This document shows, piece by piece, positions 53,344 to 63,241 of a DNA stretch of 64,000 nucleotides. The notes beneath the pieces are model-generated. The model ran no database searches. It was not told the DNA's origin and was given only the letters and a program-made list of their open reading frames with translations. This DNA comes from JBLMXQ01 sp050257855 (lineage in GTDB: Bacteria; Acidobacteriota; Vicinamibacteria; Vicinamibacterales; CAVVIG01): NCBI GenBank assembly GCA_050257855.1, contig JBLMXQ010000134.1, positions 1 through 64,000 of the forward strand, written 5' to 3'. How positions within the stretch are numbered: the first letter of the stretch is position 1; each line of letters begins with the position of its first letter. The translations under genes were made by a program, and so were the position numbers.

Positions 53344-55404
53344 GTGATCCGATCAGCCCGTTCGCCGATTCGACTGGCGGCCGTTGCCGCGATGACCGCG
53401 GTGGCCGCGGCGCTGCCCTCCGCGGCGCGCGCCGCCGCCGGGCTGCGCGTTGCCGACCTGCCGGCGCTTCAGTCGGTCGGCGAGGTCCGGCTGTCGCCCG
53501 ACGGCAGCCGGGTGGTCTACTCGGTCGTGAAGAACGACCGGCCCGGACGGCCGTACACGCAGCTCTGGGTCATGGACGTCGCAACGGGCAACACGAAACC
53601 CTTGTTGCCGCCCGCCGTGCGCGGTGGGTCTCCGCGCTGGTCGCCCGACGGGGGCTGGATCGCGTTCACCGGATCCAACGGCAAAGGGTCGATGCTGATG
53701 CTCGTCCGCCCCGATGGCACCGGCCTCGCGACGCTCGCGCCGATGCAGAGCACCAATCACCCGCTGCCGTCGACCGGCGACACGCTGACGTGGGCGCCCG
53801 ACGGCCACGCGATCGCGTTCGTCTCGTCGACCCCGGGGCCGGAGCGCGAGGCGAACGGCGACCCGATGGTCATCACCCGCTACCTGTACAAGCCGACGGC
53901 CGGCGAGGGCATGACGCGGTTCAACGACAACCGCCGGCTGCACATCTTCCTGGTCGACATCGCGAGCCGAAAGATCCGGCAGCTCACGACCGGCAGCTAC
54001 TACGAGCACTCGCTCGCCTGGTCGCCGCGCGGCGACGTGATCGCCTTCATCTCGAACCACGGCGCCGATCCGGATCGGTTCTTCAACTATGACGTCTTCA
54101 CCATCGATCCCGCGAGCGGGACGATCCGCCAGCTGACGCAGACGAAGAACGCCGAGTACCGGCCCACGTGGTCGCCCGACGGCCGGTCGATCGCCTACCT
54201 CGGCACGAAGCGTCCCCTCACCTCCTCGGAGACGACGATGGAGGACACCCACGTGTGGCTGATGAACGCCGACGGCAGCAACCGCCGCGAGATCGGCGAG
54301 CCGCTCGACGCGCGCCAGGGCTTTCCCGGCTGGTCCACCAATGGCCGCTTCGTCTACTTCACGGCCCAGGAGCGCGGGAGCGTGCGGCTGTACCGCATCG
54401 CGGCCGCAGGCGGCGCGGCGGAGCCCGTCGCGCCCCAGGCCGGCGAGCCCGGGCGGATCGGCAGCTGGAGCACGGCCGGCGACACCGTTGCGTTCGCCGA
54501 GGCACGCCCGTCCGACGAGGCCGAGCTGTTCGTCGCCCGCGGCGGGGCGGCGCCCGTCCAGCGGACGAAGCTGAACACGGCTCTGCTCGGCGCGCGCACC
54601 GTCGCTCCCGTCGACGCCTTCACGTTCAAGAGCTTCGACGGCACCGACATCGAGGCCTTCCTGACGAGGCCGCTCACGATCGAACCGAGCCGCAAATACC
54701 CGCTCATCACGCTGATTCACGGTGGACCGCACGGTCAGCAGGGGCCTGCCTTCGACACGCACGCGCAAGTGTACGCGGCCCACGGCTTCGCCACGCTGAT
54801 GGTCAACTACCGCGGCTCCACGGGCTACGGCCAGAAGCTGGCCGACGCCATCTTCAAGGATCAGGACGGCGGCGAAGGCAGGGACGTCCTCGCCGGCGTC
54901 GACGCGGCGCTCGCCCGCTATCCGTGGATCGACGCCGATCACCTCGGCATCGAGGGCACGAGCTACGGCGGCCAGCTCACCGACTGGCTCATCACGCAGA
55001 CCGATCGCTTCAAGGCCGCCATCCCGACGGCCGGCATCTCGAACCTCGTGTCGTTCAACTACATGGCCTACTACCACGACTACCTCGCCGTGGAGTTCGG
55101 CGCCTTCCCCACCGAGGATCACGTGATGGACGAGCTGTGGAAGCGTTCGGCCATCCGCTACGCGAACCAGGTCAAGACGCCGACGATGTTCTGTCACGGC
55201 GAGAACGACAACGACGTGCCGATCGCCGAGGCGGAGCAGTTCTACATCGCGCTGAAGGACGTCGGGGTGGAGACGGTGATGGTGCGCTACCCGCGCGAGG
55301 GCCACGGCGTCCGCGAGACGCGGCACGTGCAGGACTGGCTGACGCGCAGCATGAAGTGGTACGACGACCATTTCGGCGCCGCACAGCGTTCGCAGGCGCG
55401 ATAG
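53344..55404 (+). CDS. S9 family prolyl oligopeptidase-type peptidase
   Basis: The 686-residue exported peptidase has a signal peptide (IRLAAVAAMTAVAAALPSAARA) and an N-terminal beta-propeller with PD40-type blades (LSPDGSRVVYS, WSPDGGWIAF, WAPDGHAIAFVS, WSPDGRSIAYLG). The C-terminal alpha/beta-hydrolase domain has the triad Ser540 in GTSYGG, Asp622 in HGENDNDVP and His654 in REGHGV. Such dipeptidyl or acylaminoacyl peptidases act on oligopeptides in the periplasm. I chose the GTG start at 53344 because GGGAGGAG lies just upstream and the signal peptide follows; an ATG at 53320 is the alternative. Confidence 0.88.
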   Translation: MIRSARSPIRLAAVAAMTAVAAALPSAARAAAGLRVADLPALQSVGEVRLSPDGSRVVYSVVKNDRPGRPYTQLWVMDVATGNTKPLLPPAVRGGSPRWSPDGGWIAFTGSNGKGSMLMLVRPDGTGLATLAPMQSTNHPLPSTGDTLTWAPDGHAIAFVSSTPGPEREANGDPMVITRYLYKPTAGEGMTRFNDNRRLHIFLVDIASRKIRQLTTGSYYEHSLAWSPRGDVIAFISNHGADPDRFFNYDVFTIDPASGTIRQLTQTKNAEYRPTWSPDGRSIAYLGTKRPLTSSETTMEDTHVWLMNADGSNRREIGEPLDARQGFPGWSTNGRFVYFTAQERGSVRLYRIAAAGGAAEPVAPQAGEPGRIGSWSTAGDTVAFAEARPSDEAELFVARGGAAPVQRTKLNTALLGARTVAPVDAFTFKSFDGTDIEAFLTRPLTIEPSRKYPLITLIHGGPHGQQGPAFDTHAQVYAAHGFATLMVNYRGSTGYGQKLADAIFKDQDGGEGRDVLAGVDAALARYPWIDADHLGIEGTSYGGQLTDWLITQTDRFKAAIPTAGISNLVSFNYMAYYHDYLAVEFGAFPTEDHVMDELWKRSAIRYANQVKTPTMFCHGENDNDVPIAEAEQFYIALKDVGVETVMVRYPREGHGVRETRHVQDWLTRSMKWYDDHFGAAQRSQAR

Positions 55405-55414
55405 GGGCATCGCC

Positions 55415-56005
55415 ATGATTCGCAGATTCGTCTCCGGCCTCGTCGCGACGGCGGGGGTCGCGGCGCTGCTGCCGGCGGCCGCCGCCGGCCAGATCAGGGC
55501 GCGGCTGCCGAAGCAGCCGATCGCGCCCGCCTGGAACAAGGGCATCCAGCCGATCAGCCGCGACAACTACTACAACGCGATCGCGTGCGGGAAGCAGGGC
55601 GGCCAGAATCCGCCGTGCGTGTTCTGGGACACGGATCTCTGCAGGAACGACGACTATACGCTTGCGTTCTACACGCCGTACAAGCAGGTCGCGTACGAAG
55701 TGTGGCGGGCGGTGCGGAGCCACCAGCCCCCGCCGACGCCGAACTACGCCGCCGCGCAGCGGACGCGGATCATCATTGGCGTCACTCCGATCGCCGGCGC
55801 GAAGAACCCGATCGACTCGCTCGTCGTCAGGCGCGGCAGCCGCGTCGTGAAACCCGCCACGGAGTCGCATGAGGGCGGCGGCGGCCGGTTCATCTTCGAC
55901 TTCGCGGCGTTCGCACCGACCGCCGACACGACGATCGAGATGATCGGGCGTCGCCGCACGATCACCTGCCTCCTCGATCGCACCGTCCTGAGACAGCTCC
56001 GCTGA
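55415..56005 (+). CDS. Exported protein of unknown function
   Basis: The 196-residue product has a signal peptide (MIRRFVSGLVATAGVAALLPAAAAGQ) and a mature domain with YNAIACGKQGGQNPPCVFWD, DLCRNDDY and CLLDRTV, giving four cysteines that may form disulfides. There is no recognised family. The ATG lies 10 bases after the S9 peptidase stop, so the two are probably co-transcribed. Upstream of the methyltransferase gene there is a 102-base gap. Confidence 0.65.
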   Translation: MIRRFVSGLVATAGVAALLPAAAAGQIRARLPKQPIAPAWNKGIQPISRDNYYNAIACGKQGGQNPPCVFWDTDLCRNDDYTLAFYTPYKQVAYEVWRAVRSHQPPPTPNYAAAQRTRIIIGVTPIAGAKNPIDSLVVRRGSRVVKPATESHEGGGGRFIFDFAAFAPTADTTIEMIGRRRTITCLLDRTVLRQLR

Positions 56006-56107
56006 TCGAAGCCCCGCAGTGTCGCGCCCGTCCCCTTGCAATCCGCGCGATTGTTTGATACTCAAAATGGCTGCGCTCCTCGCGCGAGTCATCGGAGGGA
56101 ACCTCGC

Positions 56108-57127
56108 ATGCAGAACGCCACTACGGCCGCCGTGTCTCCCGATCGCCTCATGGCACTCGGGCACGGGTTCTGGGTCAGCCAGATTCTGGCTTCCGCCGCC
56201 CACTACAAGTTCTTCACCCTGATCTCGCGCGGCCATTGCACCGCCGACGCCATAGCCAGGGAAGCTGGCACCAATCCGTCCGGGACGCGGGTGGTGCTGG
56301 ACGCGCTCGTCACCGTCGAGGTACTGCGCAAGCCGGGCGGCGCGTACACATTGACGCCCGAGGCCGAAGCCTTCCTCGTCGAAGGGCGGCCGGGCTACAT
56401 CGCTCCGATGCTGGCCGGCCACCCGCAGATCCTGTGGCAGGACTGGGGGCGCCTGCGCGAGGCGCTGAAGCAGCGCCCGGCGAAATCGGCTGCGTACGCG
56501 GACGCGCCGGAGCCCGAGGCGTTCTTCTCGCATCTGATTCGGATCATCATGCCGATGGCGCTCGGGCCGGCCGATACGCTCGCCGAGCACCTGGGCGTCG
56601 GCGTCACGCGCAAGGGGCTGCGGATCCTCGACGTCGGCGCCGGCAGCGGAGCGTGGACCATGCCGTTCGCGCGCCGCGATCCGCAGGCCGAGATCACGGC
56701 GTTCGATCTGCCGCACGTCGTGGACGAGACGAAGAAGATCGTCGAGGAGACGGGCCTTGCAGCGCGCTACCGGATCGAAGCCGGCGACCTGACCACGGCC
56801 GACTTCGGCGACCGGCGCTACGATCTCGCGATGCTCGGCAACATCTGCCACGGCCTGACGCCGGATCAGAACCGCGATCTGTTCAAGCGCCTGCACCGGG
56901 CACTGGCGCCCGGCGGTCTGATGGTCATCGCCGACATGATTCCGAACGAGGAGCGCACCGGGCCGCCGTTCCCGGTCCTGTTCGCGGTCAACATGTACCT
57001 GATGACCGACGGCGACACGTATCCCCTGTCGGACTATTCGGCGTGGCTGCGCGAGGCGGGATTCAAGGCGCCGACGACGTACGACACGAAGCGGTCGCAC
57101 TCGCCGCTGATTCTGGCGGAGCGATAG
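56108..57127 (+). CDS. SAM-dependent O-methyltransferase (family 2-like)
   Basis: The 339-residue protein has an N-terminal dimerisation/winged-helix region (1-100, with AIAREAGTNPSGTRVVLDAL) and a class I methyltransferase domain (about 160-339: RILDVGAGSGAWTMPFARR, EITAFDLPHVV, LAMLGNICHGL). It resembles plant-type and bacterial family 2 O-methyltransferases acting on small aromatic or polyketide substrates. GGAGGG before the ATG decides the start over the in-frame upstream codon. The substrate is unknown. It is followed by a convergent ankyrin gene. Confidence 0.8.
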   Translation: MQNATTAAVSPDRLMALGHGFWVSQILASAAHYKFFTLISRGHCTADAIAREAGTNPSGTRVVLDALVTVEVLRKPGGAYTLTPEAEAFLVEGRPGYIAPMLAGHPQILWQDWGRLREALKQRPAKSAAYADAPEPEAFFSHLIRIIMPMALGPADTLAEHLGVGVTRKGLRILDVGAGSGAWTMPFARRDPQAEITAFDLPHVVDETKKIVEETGLAARYRIEAGDLTTADFGDRRYDLAMLGNICHGLTPDQNRDLFKRLHRALAPGGLMVIADMIPNEERTGPPFPVLFAVNMYLMTDGDTYPLSDYSAWLREAGFKAPTTYDTKRSHSPLILAER

Positions 57128-57163
57128 CTCGGGGCCGGGAGCCCGGCCCCGGCCCCGACAACG

Positions 57164-59017
57164 TCAGTCGCACGAGACGCAGTGGTGGTTGTTCTTCGAG
57201 CCGAGCTTCTCGAGCAGCGCCACGGTCTCGGGGAAGGGCTGCGTGCGCTGGACGGGGCCGTTGGCCATGTCGGCGACGGTCTGTCCCTCGCGCGTGACGG
57301 CGGCGACGTCGGCGCCCTTCGAGACGAGATACAGAATCATCTCGTTGTCGCCGCGCGAGGCGGCGTTGTGGAGCGCGGTGTGCCCTTCGTGATCGTGCGC
57401 GTTGACGTCGGCGTGCAGCACGTCGACCAGGTACTTGACGGCCGCCAGCATGCCCGTCGGCGCGTAGTGGTGCGAGTTGGCGGCAAAGCCTTCGCTGTAG
57501 CCCGCGCCCGAGGCGGCGAGCAGCGGCGTCAGGCCCGGACCGCCCACCGGCACCGGCGGGAGGCCCGACACGTCCTTCACCTCGCGGGTCACATCGCCGA
57601 AGCGTCCGCGGGCCGCCGGCTTGACCGTCGGGATGTTCGGATCGGCGCCGTACGCGACGAGCAGCTTCATCGCGTCGACGTCGGCGCCGTACGCGGCGCG
57701 CCAGAACGGCGTCGCGCCGGTCTCGTCGACTCCCGACAGGTCGAAGCTGTAGCCCGAGTACCAGACCTTCTTCGTCAGCCGGGCGTTCGGGTCGGCCCCT
57801 TTGTCGAGCAGCGCCTTCATCAGGTCGAGATACGTGATGTGCTGCTGCAGGAAGGCGCGCGGCTGCGGATAGAGCGCCTTGGGCGACCACTCGCAGTTCA
57901 GCACCGCGTAGAGCGGCGCGGCGCCGTTGTCGGCGGCCAGGTTCGGGTCGCCGCCGTGGTCGAGCAGGTACTTCGCGACGTCGTACTGACCGTTGATCAC
58001 CGCCACGAGCAGCGGGCTCGACTTGTCGCCCGCGCTCGCCTGGTTGACGTCGGCGCCGGCGGCCAGCAGGGCCCGGACCGACGCGATCGAGCCGTCACGG
58101 GCGGCCAGCAGCAGCGGTGTCATGCCGCCCTGTGCGCTCACCAGCTCGTTGAGCTGATAGCTGCGGGTGACGCCCGGGATCTGCGGGCCGCGCGGCTGCG
58201 GGCGGCCGCGTCCTGGCGGCGGGCCCGGCCGGGCGGCGGCGCCCTCCTTCGGCGGCGGCGCGGCGTTCTCTTTGGCGGGCGCCCCGGCGGACGCTGAGGG
58301 CGGGGTCTGTCCGCCCTGCGCGGCCTGCGCCGGCTTCTCGCCCTCTTTCGGCGGCGGCGGCGGATTGCCTCGCCGGATCGCGTCGAGCTTCGCCGGATCG
58401 CGGCTGAGGGCGGCGAGGTCGATCACTTTGGTGGCCGCCTTGACGTCCGCCCCGTGCTTCGCCAGCACGTCGATCACCGGCGCCCGGTCGCTGGCCGCGG
58501 CGAACATCAGCGGCGTCTCGCCGCGCACCGACTCGGCGGCGTTGACGTCGGCGCCCTTGTCGATGAGCGCCGTGACCGCCTCGACGCTGCCCGACGCCGC
58601 CGCCACCATCAGCGGCGTCGTGCCGTTCTGGGTGGCCGCCTTCGGATCGGCGCCTGCCGCGAGCAGGATCTTGACGGTCCCCGCCCGGCCGTCCCTGGCG
58701 GCGAGGTACAGCGGCGTGTACGCGCCGATACGCGTCGTCGCGTCGAGGTTGGCGCCAGCGTAGATCAGCATCTGCACGAGCTGCGCGTCGCCGCGCATCG
58801 CGGCCCAGTGCAGCGCCGTCATCCCATCGCCCTGCGCGGCGTTGACGTCGGCGGCATCCTTGAGCAGGCCGCGCACGGCGTCCGCGTCGCCGCGCATGGC
58901 CGCGTCGGCGACTCGCGCGTCGTTCGGCGCCGCGAGCAGCAGCGCGGTCAGACACCAGGCGCCCACGGCGCCGGCGCAGACGCCAATCGTGACCCTCGTT
59001 CGCAGCATGCGTGTCAT
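57164..59017 (-). CDS. Exported ankyrin-repeat protein
   Basis: This 617-residue protein has a signal or membrane helix near the N-terminus (VTIGVCAGAVGAWCLTALLLA) and about ten ankyrin repeats in two blocks (about 33-205 and 295-590). Typical units are GMTALHWAAMRGDAQLVQML and GHTALHNAASRGDNEMILYL. A Pro/Gly/Ala-rich linker (about 220-280) separates the blocks. The C-terminus ends HHCVSCD, a short Cys-x-x-Cys. It lies in the same direction as the DUF1552 and DUF1592 genes and probably forms an operon with them. GGAG before the ATG supports the start. Confidence 0.85.
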   Translation of the reverse strand: MTRMLRTRVTIGVCAGAVGAWCLTALLLAAPNDARVADAAMRGDADAVRGLLKDAADVNAAQGDGMTALHWAAMRGDAQLVQMLIYAGANLDATTRIGAYTPLYLAARDGRAGTVKILLAAGADPKAATQNGTTPLMVAAASGSVEAVTALIDKGADVNAAESVRGETPLMFAAASDRAPVIDVLAKHGADVKAATKVIDLAALSRDPAKLDAIRRGNPPPPPKEGEKPAQAAQGGQTPPSASAGAPAKENAAPPPKEGAAARPGPPPGRGRPQPRGPQIPGVTRSYQLNELVSAQGGMTPLLLAARDGSIASVRALLAAGADVNQASAGDKSSPLLVAVINGQYDVAKYLLDHGGDPNLAADNGAAPLYAVLNCEWSPKALYPQPRAFLQQHITYLDLMKALLDKGADPNARLTKKVWYSGYSFDLSGVDETGATPFWRAAYGADVDAMKLLVAYGADPNIPTVKPAARGRFGDVTREVKDVSGLPPVPVGGPGLTPLLAASGAGYSEGFAANSHHYAPTGMLAAVKYLVDVLHADVNAHDHEGHTALHNAASRGDNEMILYLVSKGADVAAVTREGQTVADMANGPVQRTQPFPETVALLEKLGSKNNHHCVSCD

Positions 59018-59136
59018 TCTCTACTCCGCGTGGGGCCCCACCCCCACGCGCTGGCCGAACTGACGCTGTCCCTCGCGCTCGAGCGTAGACGCTCGCGCTC
59101 GGGAGTCCCCGCGGGGCCCGGGACGTGGGCGGCGGG

Positions 59137-60540
59137 CTAGACCGTCGTCGCCGGCGCGTGCACGGCGTTCAGATCGAACTCGGCGTTGCTGTCGCCGAAC
59201 CTGGACATGTCGTCGAGCCCGAGGCCGTGCGCGACGCTCAGCATGACGTTCGCCATGGGCGTGCCGTCGGCGGCGCGCAGGTGCAGGCCGCCCTTCAGGG
59301 CGCCGCCCGCGTGCCCGGCCAGGAAGAGCGGGCACCGCTTGTGGTTGTGCAGGTTCGAGTCGCCCATCGGCGAGCCGTAGAGCACGAGCGTGTTCTCCAG
59401 CAGGTTGCCCGCGCCGTCCGGCGTGTTCTTCAGCTTGTTCAGGAAGTAGGGGATCATGCTCACGTGATAGTGGTTGATCCGGGCGAAGTCGTCGATGCGC
59501 TCCTCTTTTTCCTGATGGTGTGACGCCGAGTGGAACGCGGTCTTGACGCCGCTGTCCGGGTACACGCGGTTCGACGCGTCGCGGCCGAGCTTGAAGGCGA
59601 ACACGCGCGTCACGTCGGAGGCGAACGCGACCGCCTGCAGATCGAACATCAGCTTGACGTGCTCCTCGAACGAGTCGGGGACGCCGATCGGGGCTTCCGG
59701 AAGCTCGCGCGGCTCGCCGCTGCTGTTGCGCGCCTCCACCTTCTGGATGCGGCGCTCGATTTCGCGCACGTCGTCGAGATAGTCGCTGAGGCGCGCGCGG
59801 TCGGGCGCCCCGAGCTGCTGCTTGAGACGCGCCACCGATCCGCTGATCCAGTCGAGGATGCTCCGATCCTCGAGGCGGCGCTCGGCACGCTCCTCGGGCG
59901 TCGCCCCGACCCCGAACAGCTGATCGAAGACCACGCGCGGATCGCGGATCATCGGCAGCGGCTGCCCGGGCGTCGCCCAGCTGATCGAGTCCGTGTACAC
60001 GCAGGAGTAGCCGTACGAGCAGCCGCCCGCCTGGTCCACGTTCTCGATGCACAGCTGCATCGACGGAATCGCCGTGTCCTGGCCGAAGCGCTTCGCGTAG
60101 AACTGATCGATCGACGTGCCGGCGTGCACGTCCGACCCCTGCGTCTGCTTCGGATGCGACTGCGTGAGGAAGACGGCGCTCGACCGGAAGTGATCGCCGC
60201 CGACCTCCGGCGCCGTGAACGCCTCGGCGTTGCGCACGTCGGTGTTGCTGACGACCGTCACGTACTCGCGGAACGGCTCGAGGGTGCCGAGGCTCGTTCC
60301 CGACAGATCGAAGTCGCGGCCGACCCCGGCGGGCGCCCACAGGTTCTTCTTGATGCCGAGCGTGGTGCTCCCGGCGGAGCCGTGCACCATCTCGATGGCG
60401 ACGAAGCGGACCTTGCTGCCGCCGGTCTTCGCCCAGGCGGTGCCGGCGGGCACCATCGCCTCGAGGAACGGCAGCGCCACCGTCACGCCCATGCCCTTCA
60501 GAACCGTCCGACGGGAGATGTGCTTCTTCGTGATGATCAT
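59137..60540 (-). CDS. DUF1552 family exported protein
   Basis: The 467-residue protein begins with a twin-arginine signal (HISRRTVLKGMGVTVALPFLE). The body shows family segments such as RVFAFKLGRDASNRVYPDSG, HSASHHQEKEERIDDFARIN and LVLYGSPMGDSN, matching DUF1552. The family is usually encoded next to DUF1592/cytochrome c proteins in Planctomycetes, Verrucomicrobia and Acidobacteria, and resembles sulfatase/DUF1501-like folds. Export in folded form by Tat is likely. It starts 27 bases after the DUF1592 gene stop. Biochemical role unknown. Confidence 0.85.
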   Translation of the reverse strand: MIITKKHISRRTVLKGMGVTVALPFLEAMVPAGTAWAKTGGSKVRFVAIEMVHGSAGSTTLGIKKNLWAPAGVGRDFDLSGTSLGTLEPFREYVTVVSNTDVRNAEAFTAPEVGGDHFRSSAVFLTQSHPKQTQGSDVHAGTSIDQFYAKRFGQDTAIPSMQLCIENVDQAGGCSYGYSCVYTDSISWATPGQPLPMIRDPRVVFDQLFGVGATPEERAERRLEDRSILDWISGSVARLKQQLGAPDRARLSDYLDDVREIERRIQKVEARNSSGEPRELPEAPIGVPDSFEEHVKLMFDLQAVAFASDVTRVFAFKLGRDASNRVYPDSGVKTAFHSASHHQEKEERIDDFARINHYHVSMIPYFLNKLKNTPDGAGNLLENTLVLYGSPMGDSNLHNHKRCPLFLAGHAGGALKGGLHLRAADGTPMANVMLSVAHGLGLDDMSRFGDSNAEFDLNAVHAPATTV

Positions 60541-60567
60541 GCGCTTGAGCCTCGTCAGTGTGTGAAC

Positions 60568-63039
60568 CTAGCGTTCGCGAGCCGCGCTGGTCGTCGTCTC
60601 GGCCGCCGGCGCCTTGCCCATGCGGAACGCCTCGCTCTCGACGACGCCGAGGATGAACGACGAGATGTGGTTGTCGTGCTGCCCGGCGTCGCGGATGATC
60701 GCGCGCACCGTCGGCATGTCGTAGTACTCGACGCGGCGACCGAGCGCGTACGTCATCATGTTCTCGGTGAACGTCCGGAGGAAGATGTCCGAGTGCTTCA
60801 GCAGCGCCGCCTCGAGACCGGCCGGACCGTTCATCCTGGTCCCGTCGTACAGCTCGCCCGCCGCGTCGATCGGCACCTCGTTGTCCTTGATGCGGTAGGC
60901 GCCCGTCACGTCGAAGTTCTCGAGCGCGAGGCCGATCGGGTCGATCACGCGGTGGCACGAGGCGCACGCGGGGTTCTTGCGGTGCTCTTCCATCCGCTCG
61001 CGCGTCGAGAGCCTCCGGCCGCCCTCCGCCGCCTTGACCGAGTCGTCCAGCGCCGGCACGTTCGGCGGCGGCGGCGGCGGCGGCGCGCCGAACAGCACTT
61101 CGAGCACCCACTTGCCGCGCTGCACCGGCGACGTGCGATCGGCGACCGAGGTCAGCGTCAGGATGCTGCCCTGGCCGAGCAGCCCCCGCCGGTACGGCGG
61201 CAGCGTCACGCGCCGGAACTCGGGCCCGGTCACGTTCGGGATGCCGTAATGCTTGGCGAGCCGCCCGTTCACGAAGCTGTAGTCGGCCGTCAGCAGGTCG
61301 AGCACGCTCCGGTCCTCGCGGACGATGCTGTCGAAGAAGAGCTCGGTCTCGCGTTGCATGGCGTGCGCGAGCAGGTCGTCGTACTGCGGATACAGCAGGT
61401 AGTCCGGATGGATCTTGTCGAGATCCTGCAGCCGCAGCCACTGCGCCGCGAACCGCGTCGACAGCGCCTCCGACCGCGGGTCCGCGAGCATCCGGCGGAC
61501 CTGCCGCTCGAGCCCGGCCGGCGTCCTGAGCTGCCCCTCGTCGGCCGCCTTCATCAGCTCGGCGTCTGGCAGCGTGCCCCAGAGGAAGAACGAGAGGCGC
61601 GACGCGAGATCCTGCTCGGAGATGCGGTACATCCCCGACGCCTGCAGCGTCGCCGGCATGTGCTCCATGCGGAACAGGAACCGCGGGCTCGCCAGAATCG
61701 CCTGCAGCGCGAACCGGATGCCCGACTCGAAGTCGCCGCGCTTGCGCGCCTGATCGAAGAAGCCCATCAGATCGTTGAAATCGTCGGCGGCCACCGGCTC
61801 CCGGTACGCCTCCGTGGCGAGCCGGCGGACGATCTGCTCGGCGCACGGACGCTCTTCGTCCGCGGTCGTCGGCCGGCAGACGAAGATCCGGCGGCGGCTC
61901 ACCGTGTCCGAGACGCCCGTGACGCGATACGGCCCGAGGACCGTGAAGTCGCGCATGTGCGGCAGCGCCGTCACCCCGAAGCTGATGGAGACGTCGGCCA
62001 GCGTGTTCTCGAGCGGGACCAGCAGGTCGTCGATCGGGCCCTCGATCTGCTGGATGAACGCCGCGGAGACGCGCTGCGGGCCGGCCTTCACGTGAATCGG
62101 CGGCGTCCGCAGGACCAGACCGTTGCGGGGATCGGTCTCGCTCATGCGCGTGTTGAGCGTGAGCAGCGCGACGCGCTCGCCATTCACCGACACGTCGATG
62201 TGCGAGTCGAGCCCCATGGTGCTCATCGTCGTGCGGCCGTAGAGGCCGCCGAGCGGCTCGTAGTGCAGGCTCACCTGAAAGACGTAGTCGCCGTCGGCCG
62301 GGAAGACGTGCTCGACCGAAATGCCCCCCCGCGTGCCCATCGGCGCGCCGTCGACGTGCCGCATCTGCGACATCGTGCGGCCCAGTTTGTAGGTGACCGA
62401 CGTCGGCGACGCGCTGCGGTCCCCGACCGCGAGCCGGCTGATCTGGCTGGCCGCCCGGAGGTATCCCTCCATCAGCGTCGGCGAGAAGCCCTGCACGTCG
62501 GCGACGTTGTCGAACCCCTTGCTGATCGTGTCGGGCGGCAGGAACGCAGTCACGTCCACGTCGATGCCGAGCAGATCGTGCACGGCGTTGGCGTACTCGA
62601 CGCGATTCAGCCGCTGGAACGGCCGCCAGCCCGGATTGGGATGCGCCGCCGCTGCCGTGTCGATCTTCGTTTCGAGCGCGTGGACGAACGCCTTCACCGT
62701 CGCCGGGTCGGGATGCTCCTTGGCGACCGCCGGCGGCATCATGCCGGCGCGCAGCTTCCGAATCATCTTCTCCGCGATCGCGGCCTGCTGATCCGCCTTC
62801 GCCGGATAGAACTCTTCGAGCGACAGCCCTCCCGCCCGCCCGTCGTCGTCGTGGCAGCCGATGCAGTAGTGGTTGATCAGCTGATCCTGCGCCTGGGGCG
62901 ACATGAGGCTCGTCTCGTGCGACACCGCCATCTTCGGCGCGGCCTGGCGCGCCGGCGCCCGATGCGAGTTGCCCGTCTCGGCGGCCAGGCCGGGGCCGAC
63001 CAGCACCACCGCGATCGCCGCACCGATGATTCGCTTCAT
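60568..63039 (-). CDS. PSCyt/DUF1587-DUF1592-DUF1588-DUF1585 protein
   Basis: The 823-residue exported protein has a signal peptide (IIGAAIAVVLVGPGLAAE) and a cytochrome c-like motif CIGCH (Cys59, Cys62, His63) in a DUF1587-type domain. A second CxxCH, CASCH, lies in the DUF1588/1585 region, followed by RVIDPIGLALENFDVTG. The middle matches DUF1592 (ASRLSFFLWGTLPDAELMKA). Such proteins accompany DUF1552 and are thought to be periplasmic haem proteins of a catabolic or redox pathway. GAGGAC upstream of ATG 63039 supports the start over the longer open frame. Confidence 0.88.
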   Translation of the reverse strand: MKRIIGAAIAVVLVGPGLAAETGNSHRAPARQAAPKMAVSHETSLMSPQAQDQLINHYCIGCHDDDGRAGGLSLEEFYPAKADQQAAIAEKMIRKLRAGMMPPAVAKEHPDPATVKAFVHALETKIDTAAAAHPNPGWRPFQRLNRVEYANAVHDLLGIDVDVTAFLPPDTISKGFDNVADVQGFSPTLMEGYLRAASQISRLAVGDRSASPTSVTYKLGRTMSQMRHVDGAPMGTRGGISVEHVFPADGDYVFQVSLHYEPLGGLYGRTTMSTMGLDSHIDVSVNGERVALLTLNTRMSETDPRNGLVLRTPPIHVKAGPQRVSAAFIQQIEGPIDDLLVPLENTLADVSISFGVTALPHMRDFTVLGPYRVTGVSDTVSRRRIFVCRPTTADEERPCAEQIVRRLATEAYREPVAADDFNDLMGFFDQARKRGDFESGIRFALQAILASPRFLFRMEHMPATLQASGMYRISEQDLASRLSFFLWGTLPDAELMKAADEGQLRTPAGLERQVRRMLADPRSEALSTRFAAQWLRLQDLDKIHPDYLLYPQYDDLLAHAMQRETELFFDSIVREDRSVLDLLTADYSFVNGRLAKHYGIPNVTGPEFRRVTLPPYRRGLLGQGSILTLTSVADRTSPVQRGKWVLEVLFGAPPPPPPPNVPALDDSVKAAEGGRRLSTRERMEEHRKNPACASCHRVIDPIGLALENFDVTGAYRIKDNEVPIDAAGELYDGTRMNGPAGLEAALLKHSDIFLRTFTENMMTYALGRRVEYYDMPTVRAIIRDAGQHDNHISSFILGVVESEAFRMGKAPAAETTTSAARER

Positions 63040-63241
63040 CCCGTGTCCTCGAGACTCCGGTCGCCACGGTAAAGCACGGGCGCCGTGAACGTTACGCGCA
63101 GTATACGGGGGGTCGGCCGCCCCCACCTCTGTAATTTGTTGTCACCCCCGCCGGCCCGAAGCGCGGTCCGTGTGCACGTCGCCAACGAGGACGCCGCAAG
63201 TCCTTGAAAGAACGAGGGTTGATGTCGAGCTGCCCGGAGCA

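Noticed and set aside
59021..63072. Very long open frames on both strands (up to 1348 codons) over the DUF1552/DUF1592 genes
   Set aside because: Their composition is extreme in Arg, Ala and Pro and no motif is visible; the DUF genes explain the region.
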